Notes: generated by a model from the sequence alone, not told the origin. Positions 8,658 to 16,461 are shown, counted from the first letter of the stretch. The stretch: DNA of 34,685 nt from a virus (IMGVR_UViG_3300042539_001296:1-34685); one strand, 5' to 3'. Program-made: numbers and translations.

Positions 8658-9067
8658 TAATCTGTTACATCTTCAAGAATCTTCATGCTACCCTGGCAAA
8701 CTGTCCAGACTCTTGTTGGGTCGCTAACCTGAATATCAAAGATGTCTCCTGTCTGTAAGACATTGGATTCTTCTGCTGTAAGCCAAACTGTAAATTCTCC
8801 AACTAGATCATCTTCATCTGCAACTGGATGCAAGGCCATGACTGTTGTGGCATTGTCTGTAATAATCCCAGGGGTCGAAGTAGGTCTTTTAATCTTCATG
8901 GCAATATCCCATTCAGATCCAGGACCTTTTAAAATTAAAGGCTCTTGAGCATCATCTGTTACATAAACCTTGAAACCAGAGGTATCTCCACGAACGACAG
9001 TCCAAATAACTGTAGGAGGTTTATTTCCAATGTCGTATGATGTTTGAGATCCTCTTAAAGTTGCCAT
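8657..9067 (-). CDS. BppU-N-like baseplate/appendage protein
   Basis: 136 residues. The motif W-T-V-V-R-G-D-T-S-G-F-K-V-Y-V (about 22-36) and the following two-sheet pattern with IAMKIKRP resemble the N-terminal domain of baseplate upper proteins, where a VRGD(T/S) strand is typical. Two similar proteins occur further right (15352-15696 with YYRGDTLEF, 17064-17447 with VVRGDSSPL), so the phage has three members. A TATAAT box at 9073-9078 lies five bases before the ATG, so the transcript is probably leaderless. Role inferred: connector for fibres or receptor-binding proteins. Confidence 0.6.
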   Translation of the reverse strand: MATLRGSQTSYDIGNKPPTVIWTVVRGDTSGFKVYVTDDAQEPLILKGPGSEWDIAMKIKRPTSTPGIITDNATTVMALHPVADEDDLVGEFTVWLTAEESNVLQTGDIFDIQVSDPTRVWTVCQGSMKILEDVTD

Positions 9068-9084
9068 AGTTTATTATATCACTC

Positions 9085-9600
9085 TTAGGCTAGTCCAGCC
9101 TTGAGTGCCCCCCATGTCCCGTTGCCTTTTGCCTCAACAATAATAATTCCATTTGATACGGCAGAGGCTGCATGTGCAACAACTCCAACTGCTCCACCTG
9201 CCTGAACATTTGTTAGTCCTCCACCAGGTGCAACATATAACACATCTCCACTAATAAACGATGAGGTATTAACCCCTTCTAAAATTCCTGCAACAACTAC
9301 GATTCCTTCTGCATTATTTGCAATTGATGTTTTTGTTAATCCAAGTATTGGTTTTGTTGTAGATGGAAGAGATACTGCAATTGTTGTTTTTGTTGTATAT
9401 CCAGTTGCATAAACTGGTGTTGCTGCTCCAATTGCTGATCCTGAATTATTAATTACTTGAATCTCAAAGTATGAGACACCTAGGGGTGGTAAAACCACTT
9501 CTAGTTTATCCACAAGTTGCTTGATATCTCCATGAACATTAACTGGATTAGTATCTAGTGGGTATGGTAAATTAAATCTATTTGATGAGCCTGTTGCCAT
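9085..9600 (-). CDS. Beta-rich virion protein, unknown
   Basis: 171 residues, Gly/Ala/Val-rich (EGIVVVAGILEGVNTSSF, GDVLYVAPGGGLTNVQ, GVVAHAASAVSNGIIIVEAK). This pattern is like the capsid- or fibre-decoration beta domains seen in phage structural genes, but I do not recognise a named family. A TATAAT box at 9609-9614 lies eight bases before the ATG and the promoter is back-to-back with that of the plus-strand lysis gene. Confidence 0.6.
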   Translation of the reverse strand: MATGSSNRFNLPYPLDTNPVNVHGDIKQLVDKLEVVLPPLGVSYFEIQVINNSGSAIGAATPVYATGYTTKTTIAVSLPSTTKPILGLTKTSIANNAEGIVVVAGILEGVNTSSFISGDVLYVAPGGGLTNVQAGGAVGVVAHAASAVSNGIIIVEAKGNGTWGALKAGLA

Positions 9601-9627
9601 AATACTTTATTATACCACCTTTCAAAG

Positions 9628-9657
9628 TTGACTTTTGGGGAAAATACATGTTATACT
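9628..9657 (+). promoter_or_regulatory. Sigma70-type promoter of the lysis gene
   Basis: TTGACT at 9628-9633 and TATACT at 9652-9657 with an 18-bp spacer read toward the transglycosylase gene. It faces away from the minus-strand TATAAT at 9609-9614. Confidence 0.65.
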
Positions 9658-9704
9658 TGGTATAGACACCTACCAGGGTGTTATTGTTTTCTAAGGAGGA
9701 AACT

Positions 9705-10268
9705 ATGATTAAATTTATCGAAAGAAACAAAGAGATCATTAGCACACTCAGTATCGTAGCATTAGTAACGGTTTTGTCGAACGGAGCCAATGCTGATTCA
9801 GGTCTTGATACGAAGAACAATCTTAGCCTTGAACAGGCTCAGACAGTAGAACCCGCCTCGAAAGAGGTTTTTTTGGTTTCTAAGGCTAAAAGGTTAGAGA
9901 GTTTTGAGAATAAGGTTTCTCTGACTGATTTGGAACTAAAGGAACTGTTATCTCTGGTTGGCTTCAAGGGCAAAGACCTTGTTGTTGCCTGGGCGGTAGC
10001 AAAGAAAGAATCTAATGGGCGACCATTAGCATTTAACGGAAACCACAAGACTGGTGACTCATCTTATGGTATGTTCCAAATTAATATGATAGACAACCTT
10101 GGTCCTGATCGTAGAACCAAGTTTGATCTTGAGTCAAACGCTGAGTTGTTTAATCCCGTAAAGAATGCAGAGATTGCATACTATATGACAAACGGTGGAG
10201 AAGACTGGTCCTCATGGAAGGGCATCACTCCAAGAACCAAATACTGGATGGCTAAATTTCCTAAATAA
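9705..10268 (+). CDS. Secreted lysozyme-like transglycosylase (endolysin candidate)
   Basis: 187 residues from the ATG at 9705, which follows a strong AAGGAGG at 9693-9699 (an upstream GTG at 9678 is ignored for that reason). The N-terminus has a signal-like segment (KEIISTLSIVALVTVLSNGANADS). The C-terminal half fits the soluble lytic transglycosylase/lysozyme-like fold: VAWAVAKKESNGRPLAFNGN with the likely catalytic Glu in AKKES, then SSYGMFQINM, the hallmark G-x-x-Q-I block. It should cleave peptidoglycan glycan strands. It is the only plus-strand gene among leftward tail genes, with its own promoter and a terminator, so lysis or entry timing may be set separately. A signal sequence suggests export without a holin. 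A virion-associated wall-digesting role is also possible. Confidence 0.8.
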   Translation: MIKFIERNKEIISTLSIVALVTVLSNGANADSGLDTKNNLSLEQAQTVEPASKEVFLVSKAKRLESFENKVSLTDLELKELLSLVGFKGKDLVVAWAVAKKESNGRPLAFNGNHKTGDSSYGMFQINMIDNLGPDRRTKFDLESNAELFNPVKNAEIAYYMTNGGEDWSSWKGITPRTKYWMAKFPK

Positions 10269-10286
10269 TCTATAAAAAATAAATTA

Positions 10287-10316
10287 CCCCCTAGAAAAAT
10301 CTGGGGGGTTTTTATT
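10287..10316 (+). terminator. Bidirectional intrinsic terminator
   Basis: CCCCC at 10287-10291 pairs with GGGGG at 10303-10307 and AGA pairs with TCT inside, with one bulged T. It is followed by a T-run on the plus strand and preceded by an A-run, so it can stop both the plus-strand lysis gene and the converging minus-strand glycosyltransferase gene. Confidence 0.8.
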
Positions 10317-11265
10317 TGTCTTGTCTTGGTGGCATCCCCAATGCACGGTTTGGCACAATCGTGTGGGATGAATAGTTTGGTATAAATTTTAGGTAATCCT
10401 TTGAAATTCCAGTATGCACAAAAAACTCTTCAACCTTTTTCTTATCGACATCCAGTTGTCCAGACATCAAAAGGGATAGCCTATCTGTTGATTTTTCTAC
10501 GTGAGACCAATAATCTTCTTTTCTGTCGTCTGCCCAAGGCCTTAGATTAGCCCTAGTGACAGATCCATCCTTTTGCTTGTGTGAAGAATGATGAAAGACA
10601 TCTCTGGTTCCTATAGAGTATATTTCCCATCCTTTACCATATGTTCTTATTGATAGGCATATCTCCTCTGTATTAAAAGATTCTTCTCCAGATATTCCAA
10701 CTTCATCAACCCAGGCTTTTGGTGCCAATAAATAACAGCATGTAGCCCAAAAAGATCTTACAGACTCTTTATACTGTAAAGTTCTATATCCAGGAAACTT
10801 AAATCCTGGTATAAGCCCTGTGTAGTAGTCACCACACATTGAAATTGTGTTAGGTATATTAAAATCGATTGATCCGTCTTCTAATATTTCGTAGTTGGCT
10901 GGAGCATATGCAATTATAAATTTATCTGATTTTTTTTTCATATTTTCATATGCACTTAAACCTTTTATATCCCAGCCATATGTTCCATATGTATGTGAAT
11001 CAAACTGAATAAAAAAGTCATAATCAAAATCAACTTCAGTTGCTAAGTTTCTTGCCCAGCAGAGGCCACCACGGTAAATTGATGTGTCATAGTGTCTATA
11101 AACAATCTGTGATTCTGGAATAAAGGAAAAATCGTAAACCTGCGTGTCTTCAGACACTAAGGAAAAATATAGGCTGTTTTTATTTTTTGCTGTTTGCCAC
11201 AAAGATTTTACTGTTGAATAAAATTCTGGATCACAGTAATTAACTACGCTAACTAAAATTTTCAC
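10312..11265 (-). CDS. GlcNAc-transferase-like glycosyltransferase
   Basis: 317 residues. The N-terminal pattern ILVSVVNYCDPEFYSTVKSL, the RGGLCWARNLA block at 65-75 and FFIQFDSHTYGTYGWD at 84-99 match the [Skp1-protein]-hydroxyproline GlcNAc-transferase-like family, where DSH is the metal/nucleotide-sugar binding triad. Later blocks FWATCCYLLAPKAW and HHSSHKQKDG also fit. GTG start overlaps the TAG of the preceding gene (TAGTG at 11267-11263), so it is coupled to a 2OG-oxygenase-like gene. In eukaryotes this GT family attaches GlcNAc to hydroxyproline, which makes the pairing with an oxygenase notable. The likely target is a virion fibre; that is inference. Confidence 0.8.
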   Translation of the reverse strand: MKILVSVVNYCDPEFYSTVKSLWQTAKNKNSLYFSLVSEDTQVYDFSFIPESQIVYRHYDTSIYRGGLCWARNLATEVDFDYDFFIQFDSHTYGTYGWDIKGLSAYENMKKKSDKFIIAYAPANYEILEDGSIDFNIPNTISMCGDYYTGLIPGFKFPGYRTLQYKESVRSFWATCCYLLAPKAWVDEVGISGEESFNTEEICLSIRTYGKGWEIYSIGTRDVFHHSSHKQKDGSVTRANLRPWADDRKEDYWSHVEKSTDRLSLLMSGQLDVDKKKVEEFFVHTGISKDYLKFIPNYSSHTIVPNRALGMPPRQDK

Positions 11266-11840
11266 TACATAGAGTCCTTAGACTCTGGCTTTCTAATGTG
11301 TGTATATAGGTGTTGTGGACCCTCAGTAAAAAACCAGTGATCTGGTTCTGTATAAAAAAAGAATGCATTTGCAACTAGGTTATGCTCTGGATCTGGGAAT
11401 TCTTCTCTCCAATGTTCCTGGTCATTACCATATGATATAACTGCATCATTTTCTTCTGGCTGAAACCTTTCCCCCTCTACGTAAAAATCCCAGGGGGTCT
11501 TATGAAAAATTGTATAGTTAATGTGATATGTGCAAGCGTTATCATCTTTATGCTTCCATAGTCTTGCTTTTTCTGTTTCATATACGCTTATAAGGCACCA
11601 TGAAGGAACAAGGGTATCAGATTCAAACTCTTCTCGTGCTAATGGCAAAAGCATTTCGTGAAATTTTCTTAATGGCTCAACTTCTGGCCTATGTGTTCCG
11701 TCCCAAATTATCCACTGATGTCGACCAAAACTATTATCAAAGGTTGTCTTATCGTTTGCCCATAAAGACATTGTAAAGTTTTGAAGATCTTTATGGTCTT
11801 GTGGGGGTAGAACATTTTTTAACAAATAAGGATTTTTCAT
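11265..11840 (-). CDS. 2OG-Fe(II) oxygenase-like protein
   Basis: 191 residues. Candidate metal ligands are H97 and D99 in RLWKHKDDNA and H143 in NDQEHWREEF, on beta strands like the double-stranded beta-helix oxygenases. NAFFFYTEPDHWF follows where the 2-oxoglutarate-binding strand would be, but a clear binding arginine is not obvious. It is followed with a one-base overlap by a glycosyltransferase of the hydroxyproline-GlcNAc type, and preceded directly (TAA then ATG) by a zinc-ribbon protein. A hydroxylate-then-glycosylate pathway acting on a phage fibre is a reasonable inference. It is distinct from the oxygenase-like gene at 29-691. Confidence 0.65.
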   Translation of the reverse strand: MKNPYLLKNVLPPQDHKDLQNFTMSLWANDKTTFDNSFGRHQWIIWDGTHRPEVEPLRKFHEMLLPLAREEFESDTLVPSWCLISVYETEKARLWKHKDDNACTYHINYTIFHKTPWDFYVEGERFQPEENDAVISYGNDQEHWREEFPDPEHNLVANAFFFYTEPDHWFFTEGPQHLYTHIRKPESKDSM

Positions 11841-12089
11841 TTACCATTTACCTAACGGACAAGTTGCTAACTCTAGTGTTGTCTTTGCTTTCATAAAGCA
11901 TCCACATTTTTTGCATTGCTTCGTTAATTTAATTAATTCTGGGCATGACTTGCATATTTCATACCTTGCTAAGGCAACCTCATCTGAAGCCTTTGCAATT
12001 GAAGGATTTACAAGATCCCAAGGTCTTGTATCTCCAAGTTTTTCTTTATATTTTGCCCAATTACTCTGTGACACTGTATGCATCACCAA
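11841..12089 (-). CDS. Zinc-ribbon protein, paralogue of the 19052 gene
   Basis: 82 residues. The C-terminal half has C-x-x-C (CKSC), C-x-x-C-x-C (CKKCGC) and a final Cys in LATCPLGKW, a pattern for one or two Zn sites. The segment KCGCFMK-x-K-(S/T)-T-L-x-x-A-x-CP-x-x-KW is shared almost residue for residue with the plus-strand protein at 19052-19252. The gene overlaps the end of the preceding small gene by 29 bases and abuts the oxygenase-like gene. Such proteins are common small phage genes and their function is unknown. Confidence 0.75.
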   Translation of the reverse strand: MVMHTVSQSNWAKYKEKLGDTRPWDLVNPSIAKASDEVALARYEICKSCPELIKLTKQCKKCGCFMKAKTTLELATCPLGKW

Positions 12090-12243
12090 TTGCGAGTTGG
12101 TCTGGATTATTTGTAACGTCTACAAATATTGGATTACTTGTGTATAGAGCCCAGGTGTGCTCATCACACATAATGGTATCTACAACATTACCGTCAATTA
12201 CTACGGCTACTTTATAATTAACTACAACTTGATTTTCTGTCAT
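12061..12243 (-). CDS. Small phage protein, unknown
   Basis: 60 residues, all-beta in appearance (NYKVAVVIDGNVVDTIMCDE), no membrane segment. A strong AGGAGGA lies just upstream of the ATG. It overlaps the zinc-ribbon gene, consistent with coupled translation. This small 'YKVAVVIDGxVVD' protein type recurs in phage tail regions, but no function is known to me. Confidence 0.7.
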   Translation of the reverse strand: MTENQVVVNYKVAVVIDGNVVDTIMCDEHTWALYTSNPIFVDVTNNPDQLAIGDAYSVTE

Positions 12244-12277
12244 TTTATTCCTCCTATATATAGTCTATCATAAAAAG

Positions 12278-14206
12278 TTATGAGGCGCAACATGAGTAAT
12301 ACCACGTTCCAGAAGTATAGGCATACCAGGATACTGTTCCGCAAGCCCCATTGCTTACACTCTGATTAGATGGGCTGCTTACAGACTTGCTTCCACTATT
12401 AACGGTTGTTCCAGTGACGCAAGTTTGATAACTAGAAGCCAGGTCTGGACCTCTTGTAGTATATGTTGCACTAGCAGTTGGTGTAGGTGCTGGCGCTGTT
12501 GGGGTTGGTGCTGGCGCTGTTGGGGTTGGTGCTGGCGCTGTTGGGGTTGGTGCTGGCGCTGTTGGGGTTGGTGCTGGCGCTGTTGGGGTTGGTGCTGGCG
12601 CTGTTGGGGTTGGTGCTGGCGCTGTTGGTGTAGGTGCTGGCGCTGTTGGGGTTGGTGTGCTACATCCAAGACCTGTATAGAATGTAACTCCAGAAGATCC
12701 ATCAGAGCACTTATACCAATTTTGCTGGTAGTTTGTGCATCCTGGACATGACCCATCTGGACATGATCCACTGAAAACGGGACCTTGTGTTATTCCATAT
12801 GTATTATTTGCTGGACATATTGGCCCTGTAGGAGTAGGCGCTGTTGGTGTAGGTGCTGGCGCTGTTGGTGTAGGTGCTGGCGCTGTTGGTGTAGGTGCTG
12901 GCGCTGTTGGTGTAGGTGCTGGCGCTGTTGGTGTAGGAGCCGTTGGTGTTGGAGTTGGTGTGCAACCTGCATTTGAACAGTTTGGAAGAGTTGCCCCAGA
13001 TTCATCTACTCCTGAATTTGTGCAAAGGTTTGTTGAATAGTCTCTTAAGTAAACTCCATTTGAATTCTTAACTTGATAATTACACTTTCCGTCATAATAT
13101 ATAAATGTATATGTATTAACGTTAACTGGTCCAGGGGTAGTTAGAGTTGCTTGTGCTGACTGAGAAGATCCAGTTTGATTTGCTCCAGAATATACCGTAA
13201 TAGTTATATCATGAGTTGTGCTTGGGGTTAGTCCAGTTGCAGAAGCAAAGCCTGCAGTTGTTCCATTAAGACTGAAACCTGCTCCACCGCCTGCTGGAAC
13301 CACAGTTAGAGAAAATGATACCTGTCCAACTGAATCCCAAGAAATTCCTGCTGTTGATTCTCCAGTAACTATTGATGATAAATTAGAAACCGATAACGTA
13401 GGAGCCGTAGGCGTTGGTGCAGTTGGGGTTGGTGCTGGCGCTGTTGGTGTAGGTGCTGGCGCTGTTGGTGTAGGTGCTGGCGCTGTTGGTGTAGGTGCTG
13501 GCGCTGTTGGTGTAGGAGCCGTTGGTGTAGGCGCTGTTGGGGTTGGTGCCGTAGGTGTAGGCGCTGTTGGTGTAGGGGCAACATTTTCATATATGTCTCC
13601 AGACAAAGACCAAGTATTTGTGTCGAGTTTAATCAATGTTGCTTTTGAAAATTGACCATCTAAAGACATTACGTTGTTTTTGCTTTTTACTGATACTGAA
13701 ACACTCTCTGGAGAGATTGTGGTTGAGCCAGTTCCAAGTTGAATAATATCTACAGAATATCCAACTGGTATAGCAGTTGTTAAATTTGCGGGGACTGTAA
13801 TAGTTGTTGCTGATGAGGAATCAACCGTAATAACTCTTGAGTTATCTGCTGCAGCAAGCGTATAACTTGAGAGTTTAGATGTAATGGTCTTATATCCAGA
13901 AATATTTTGCCAGATAGTTCCATCAAAATATTGTAACTGATCAACCCTAACTGAATTTTCATTTTCAGCAATAAAGCAAACAAGACCTCTTACTGGCTGA
14001 GTTAAAACTTGATCTCTATGAGTTGGGTTATTAAAATTATTAACACCTGCTTTTGCATTAATGACATCATTTGTTGTGACAGGAGCACCGTATGTGTGTG
14101 TTCCACTCCATGTATAATTTAGGGCAGTGTTTGCAGCACCAGAAATTGCATACCAAGTTCCGTTTTGATAAATATATGCAGTTTTTCCAATGTTGTTAAT
14201 TGCCAC
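12278..14206 (-). CDS. Tail fibre with three Pro-Thr-Ala linkers and Cys-rich modules
   Basis: 642 residues from a GTG start that overlaps the preceding TAG (TAGTG). Residues 1-209 form an N-terminal fibre region with a repeated WYAISG/GTIWQNISG motif. Three linkers of PAPTPTA repeats lie at 210-269, 416-461 and 517-578. Between linkers 1 and 2 is an FN3-like domain (about 270-358) and a Cys-containing module (YYDGKCNYQV...STNLCTNSG). Between 2 and 3 is a compact module with eight cysteines (CPDGSCPGC...WYKCSDG...GLGCS). The C-terminal 60 residues hold four more cysteines and end CCAS. It reads as beads on stiff, probably glycosylatable, strings. The next genes downstream encode a glycosyltransferase and an oxygenase-like protein. 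Confidence 0.75.
   Translation of the reverse strand: MAINNIGKTAYIYQNGTWYAISGAANTALNYTWSGTHTYGAPVTTNDVINAKAGVNNFNNPTHRDQVLTQPVRGLVCFIAENENSVRVDQLQYFDGTIWQNISGYKTITSKLSSYTLAAADNSRVITVDSSSATTITVPANLTTAIPVGYSVDIIQLGTGSTTISPESVSVSVKSKNNVMSLDGQFSKATLIKLDTNTWSLSGDIYENVAPTPTAPTPTAPTPTAPTPTAPTPTAPAPTPTAPAPTPTAPAPTPTAPAPTPTAPTPTAPTLSVSNLSSIVTGESTAGISWDSVGQVSFSLTVVPAGGGAGFSLNGTTAGFASATGLTPSTTHDITITVYSGANQTGSSQSAQATLTTPGPVNVNTYTFIYYDGKCNYQVKNSNGVYLRDYSTNLCTNSGVDESGATLPNCSNAGCTPTPTPTAPTPTAPAPTPTAPAPTPTAPAPTPTAPAPTPTAPTPTGPICPANNTYGITQGPVFSGSCPDGSCPGCTNYQQNWYKCSDGSSGVTFYTGLGCSTPTPTAPAPTPTAPAPTPTAPAPTPTAPAPTPTAPAPTPTAPAPTPTAPAPTPTAPAPTPTASATYTTRGPDLASSYQTCVTGTTVNSGSKSVSSPSNQSVSNGACGTVSWYAYTSGTWYYSCCAS
12473..12658. 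repeat. 21-bp tandem repeat tract 3
   Basis: About nine near-identical 21-bp units (plus-strand core GGTGCTGGCGCTGTTGGGGTT) encode PAPTPTA on the minus strand, residues 517-578 of the fibre. The high DNA identity suggests recent expansion and possible copy-number variation. Confidence 0.9.
12824..12961. repeat. 21-bp tandem repeat tract 2
   Basis: About six units like tract 3, but most read GTTGGTGTAGGT where tract 3 has GTTGGGGTTGGT, so the tracts expanded independently or partly converted one another. Encodes residues 416-461. Confidence 0.85.
13400..13579. repeat. Tandem repeat tract 1 (15- and 21-bp units)
   Basis: Mixed units encode PTPTA (15 bp) and PAPTPTA (21 bp), residues 210-269. 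The ends are degenerate and the centre is near-identical, a common pattern for slippage-grown arrays. Confidence 0.85.
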
Positions 14207-14313
14207 TATTTAATTATCTCCAATGCCCTTAGTTCTGCCTCTGTTAATCCTAGAGAAAGAAGTTTGCCAATTGCTCTCTCTTTTAAAATTTCTTTTTCGC
14301 TTGTCTTTGGCAT
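14206..14313 (-). CDS. 35-residue helical micro-protein
   Basis: MPKTSEKEILKERAIGKLLS then LGLTEAELRALEIIK: a charged, amphipathic helix pair with an L-G-L-T-x-x-E turn. Its ATG overlaps the TAA of the preceding gene (TAATG) and its TAG overlaps the GTG of the fibre gene (TAGTG), so it is coupled on both sides, which strongly supports it as a gene. Small helical proteins in this position can be fibre chaperones or minor structural subunits; function unknown. Confidence 0.7.
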   Translation of the reverse strand: MPKTSEKEILKERAIGKLLSLGLTEAELRALEIIK

Positions 14314-14750
14314 TATGCACCAATCTCTCTCCACCCAAGAGTTGTATCATAAATATACATCTTAAGTGGTGTTGAGTTTTTGTCTACCCATAAAGTTCCC
14401 TCTGTGATAGTTCCTGTTGGTGCTAAATTTTGATAAATAGCATTAGGATATTCTGTTAATGATGCTCCGCTTTCTGAGTCTACCCAAATATATCCATTTG
14501 GAATATCTGATGGCTCAGTATCTGAATATTCCGATCCTGGACCATTGTCCTCAAGAACCTGAACACGTGTCTTTAAAGCCTTTAGGTGGCCTGCTACGGA
14601 ATCTGAAATTATATTTGACTCATTTGTAGTTGAGGTATCGTATGTAGATGAGCCGTAGTGGTATAGTCTTAGGGCTGCTTGAATATCCGCAGCATCCTCA
14701 TAACCAGGAATTTGAGTTTTAAAAAGTTGTCCTATTTCAATAGCAGCCAT
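14313..14750 (-). CDS. Small tail-appendage protein
   Basis: 145 residues. Residues 1-60 are helical (GYEDAADIQAALRLYHYGSS), followed by a linker (GPGSEYSDTEPSDIPNGYIW) and a repeat of W-V-D (YIWVDSESG, TLWVDKNST), then YIYDTTLGWREIGA. The WxD/WREIG pattern resembles attachment modules at the ends of phage fibres. AGGAG precedes the ATG, and a TATAAT box is at 14767-14772. It heads the fibre transcription unit. Confidence 0.7.
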   Translation of the reverse strand: MAAIEIGQLFKTQIPGYEDAADIQAALRLYHYGSSTYDTSTTNESNIISDSVAGHLKALKTRVQVLEDNGPGSEYSDTEPSDIPNGYIWVDSESGASLTEYPNAIYQNLAPTGTITEGTLWVDKNSTPLKMYIYDTTLGWREIGA

Positions 14751-14767
14751 AGTATCTCCTACTTAGA

Positions 14768-15352
14768 TTATACCACAGTAATCAATAAATGGACTGTTTT
14801 GGTTCCAGTTAAAGATCTCCAGGCCCCTTCGTGGAATTCAGAAGCATTAATAGTTATTGGAAGATTGATGATATCTGTTGTGTCAATAGGTAAAATATTA
14901 ATTGATGAGGCAGTTGGCGTAGAACCAATAATTTGGCATTGAACGCTAAAGTTTAGTTCTGAAATATTTGTGACCTCTGTGGTAGAAGAAAGAATATCAA
15001 AAATAGGGATGGTAATTGTTGCTAACCCCTCAACAAAACTTGTTGTTTTATTTGTTGCATATATTGATGGAGTTAACTTAAGTATATGCTGCCAAACTGG
15101 TCCTCCTGGCTCAGACTTATATTGATAAAGATATGAGAAATCTTCACTAGTATTTTGTAAATTAATATATAAGTCATTTACCTTCAGTGGAACGCTATTT
15201 CCAATCACTGTGCTTACACTGTTGGGGTTTCCATTACCTGCAAAAATATAACTACCACGATCACCCTGTGCACCCAGATCTACTGCTAAGTCTATTTTTT
15301 CTGGTCCGCCAATAATTGTAATTTCGTCTGTAGATAGTAATACTTCTGCCAT
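14768..15352 (-). CDS. Tail-appendage protein, unknown
   Basis: 194 residues, beta-rich, beginning MAEVLLSTDEITIIGGPEKI, with a short GAQGDRGSY segment reminiscent of the collagen-like neighbours. Its ATG overlaps the upstream stop codon at 15352. No named family recognised. Its place in a chain of BppU-like and collagen-like proteins suggests a baseplate or side-fibre role. Confidence 0.65.
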   Translation of the reverse strand: MAEVLLSTDEITIIGGPEKIDLAVDLGAQGDRGSYIFAGNGNPNSVSTVIGNSVPLKVNDLYINLQNTSEDFSYLYQYKSEPGGPVWQHILKLTPSIYATNKTTSFVEGLATITIPIFDILSSTTEVTNISELNFSVQCQIIGSTPTASSINILPIDTTDIINLPITINASEFHEGAWRSLTGTKTVHLLITVV

Positions 15353-15696
15353 TATGCTACCGTGATATCCTCTGTAACATTAATAACTCCAGTCAAAAGG
15401 GTATAAATTTTTGTTGCACCCTTTTTAACTTCTACGTCATAATAATAGGTTGTTCCTGCTATCAACTGTCTTCCAGTTGCAGGTAATATTGAGCAAGCAA
15501 CAAAAGAGTTATTGTCGCTAATAGAGGCTGTAGCAATTTTTGCGTTTGCACTTTGTCCTCTTGCCGTGTCTATTGTAAACTTTACTTCATAACCATCTAA
15601 ATCAAATGCGCTATTGTCATTTAGTTTTGGGTATATGTTAAACTCAAGAGTGTCACCTCTGTAATAATTAATATCATAAGTTGCTGGAAATGCCAT
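15352..15696 (-). CDS. BppU-N-like baseplate protein
   Basis: 114 residues from the ATG at 15696, which has GGAGG just upstream (15702-15706); the frame is open further. DINYYRGDTLEFNIYPKLND followed by FDLDGYEVKFTID is the typical start of the BppU N-terminal-like domain, and it ends with a strand YTLLTGVINVTEDIT. It is the second of three such proteins. A TATAAT box at 15712-15717 overlaps the stop of the upstream gene. Confidence 0.65.
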   Translation of the reverse strand: MAFPATYDINYYRGDTLEFNIYPKLNDNSAFDLDGYEVKFTIDTARGQSANAKIATASISDNNSFVACSILPATGRQLIAGTTYYYDVEVKKGATKIYTLLTGVINVTEDITVA

Positions 15697-15712
15697 AATT
15701 CCTCCTGTTTTA

Positions 15713-16441
15713 TTATACCATGCTGACATATATAGATTTAAGAATTACTGAAGCGTCATAGTCAGTTCTAATTTGTGGAACTGCTCCGTTACCCCAGACC
15801 TTCTGATTTTCTATAAAAACATGCTGTGTTACTGTTATTGGGTAAGTGTGTTGATATTTTAAAGACCCAATAAATTGAGAGACTTCTAAATCGCTGTTTT
15901 GCGAGTATGTTCTTATCCAAACCTCAGTATTGCTGCTATAGGTGGTTAGTTCAAAACTATATGTTATGAATACTTGAGCACCCTCTTCAAGTCCCCTAAA
16001 ATTAAAGGCCCTTGAGTGATCGTTCCATAATGGGGTGCATCCTTTAGGAAGATACTTTTCATTTGACAATCCATCAGATATTAAATATACTGTTGCCCAA
16101 CCGTCATCTCCTTCAGATATACCAAGTTTAAATGGTTTTTCAATTTTGTTGTGATAGGATGCCCACCCTGATTGTTGTCCTGAAGAGGATAAAGAACTAA
16201 GACCATCTTTACCTGCTGGTCCTGGTTGGCCTTTTGGTCCCGATTTTCCTTCTGGTCCTTGTGGCCCCTCTTTACCGTCTTTGCCATCCCTACCTGCAGG
16301 TCCTTGTGGTCCGACTGGACCAGGAACTGGAAGAAATGACAAAACATTGTCTTGTGTAAATGATGACTGGCTTTGTTCTACTTGCTCAGCATAAGATGTT
16401 TTTTTGTGGGCAGGAAAATCCATAGATTTAGAAACAGCCAT
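15713..16441 (-). CDS. Collagen-like tail protein
   Basis: 242 residues. Residues about 40-80 are Gly-X-Y triplets (GPVGPQGPAGRDGKDGKEGP and on), which form a triple-helical stalk in phage fibres. The C-terminal about 150 residues are a beta-rich head rich in aromatics (SGWASYHNKI, GDDGWATVYL) and may bind the receptor. Its partner gene at 16462-17064 is also collagen-like. A trimeric receptor-binding protein is likely. Confidence 0.75.
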   Translation of the reverse strand: MAVSKSMDFPAHKKTSYAEQVEQSQSSFTQDNVLSFLPVPGPVGPQGPAGRDGKDGKEGPQGPEGKSGPKGQPGPAGKDGLSSLSSSGQQSGWASYHNKIEKPFKLGISEGDDGWATVYLISDGLSNEKYLPKGCTPLWNDHSRAFNFRGLEEGAQVFITYSFELTTYSSNTEVWIRTYSQNSDLEVSQFIGSLKYQHTYPITVTQHVFIENQKVWGNGAVPQIRTDYDASVILKSIYVSMV

Positions 16442-16461
16442 GGATACATTATCTCACTATA

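Noticed and set aside
12425-12751. Plus-strand frame rich in Cys, Trp, Arg (CWRCWGW repeats)
   Set aside because: It is the antisense of the PAPTPTA repeats in the fibre gene and arises only from the 21-bp repeats.
12473-13579. CRISPR-like array
   Set aside because: Units are 15-21 bp, contiguous and coding; no spacers between repeats and no cas genes.
13218-13655. Plus-strand frame made of GAVGVGA repeats
   Set aside because: Also an antisense shadow of the fibre repeats; no ribosome-binding site.
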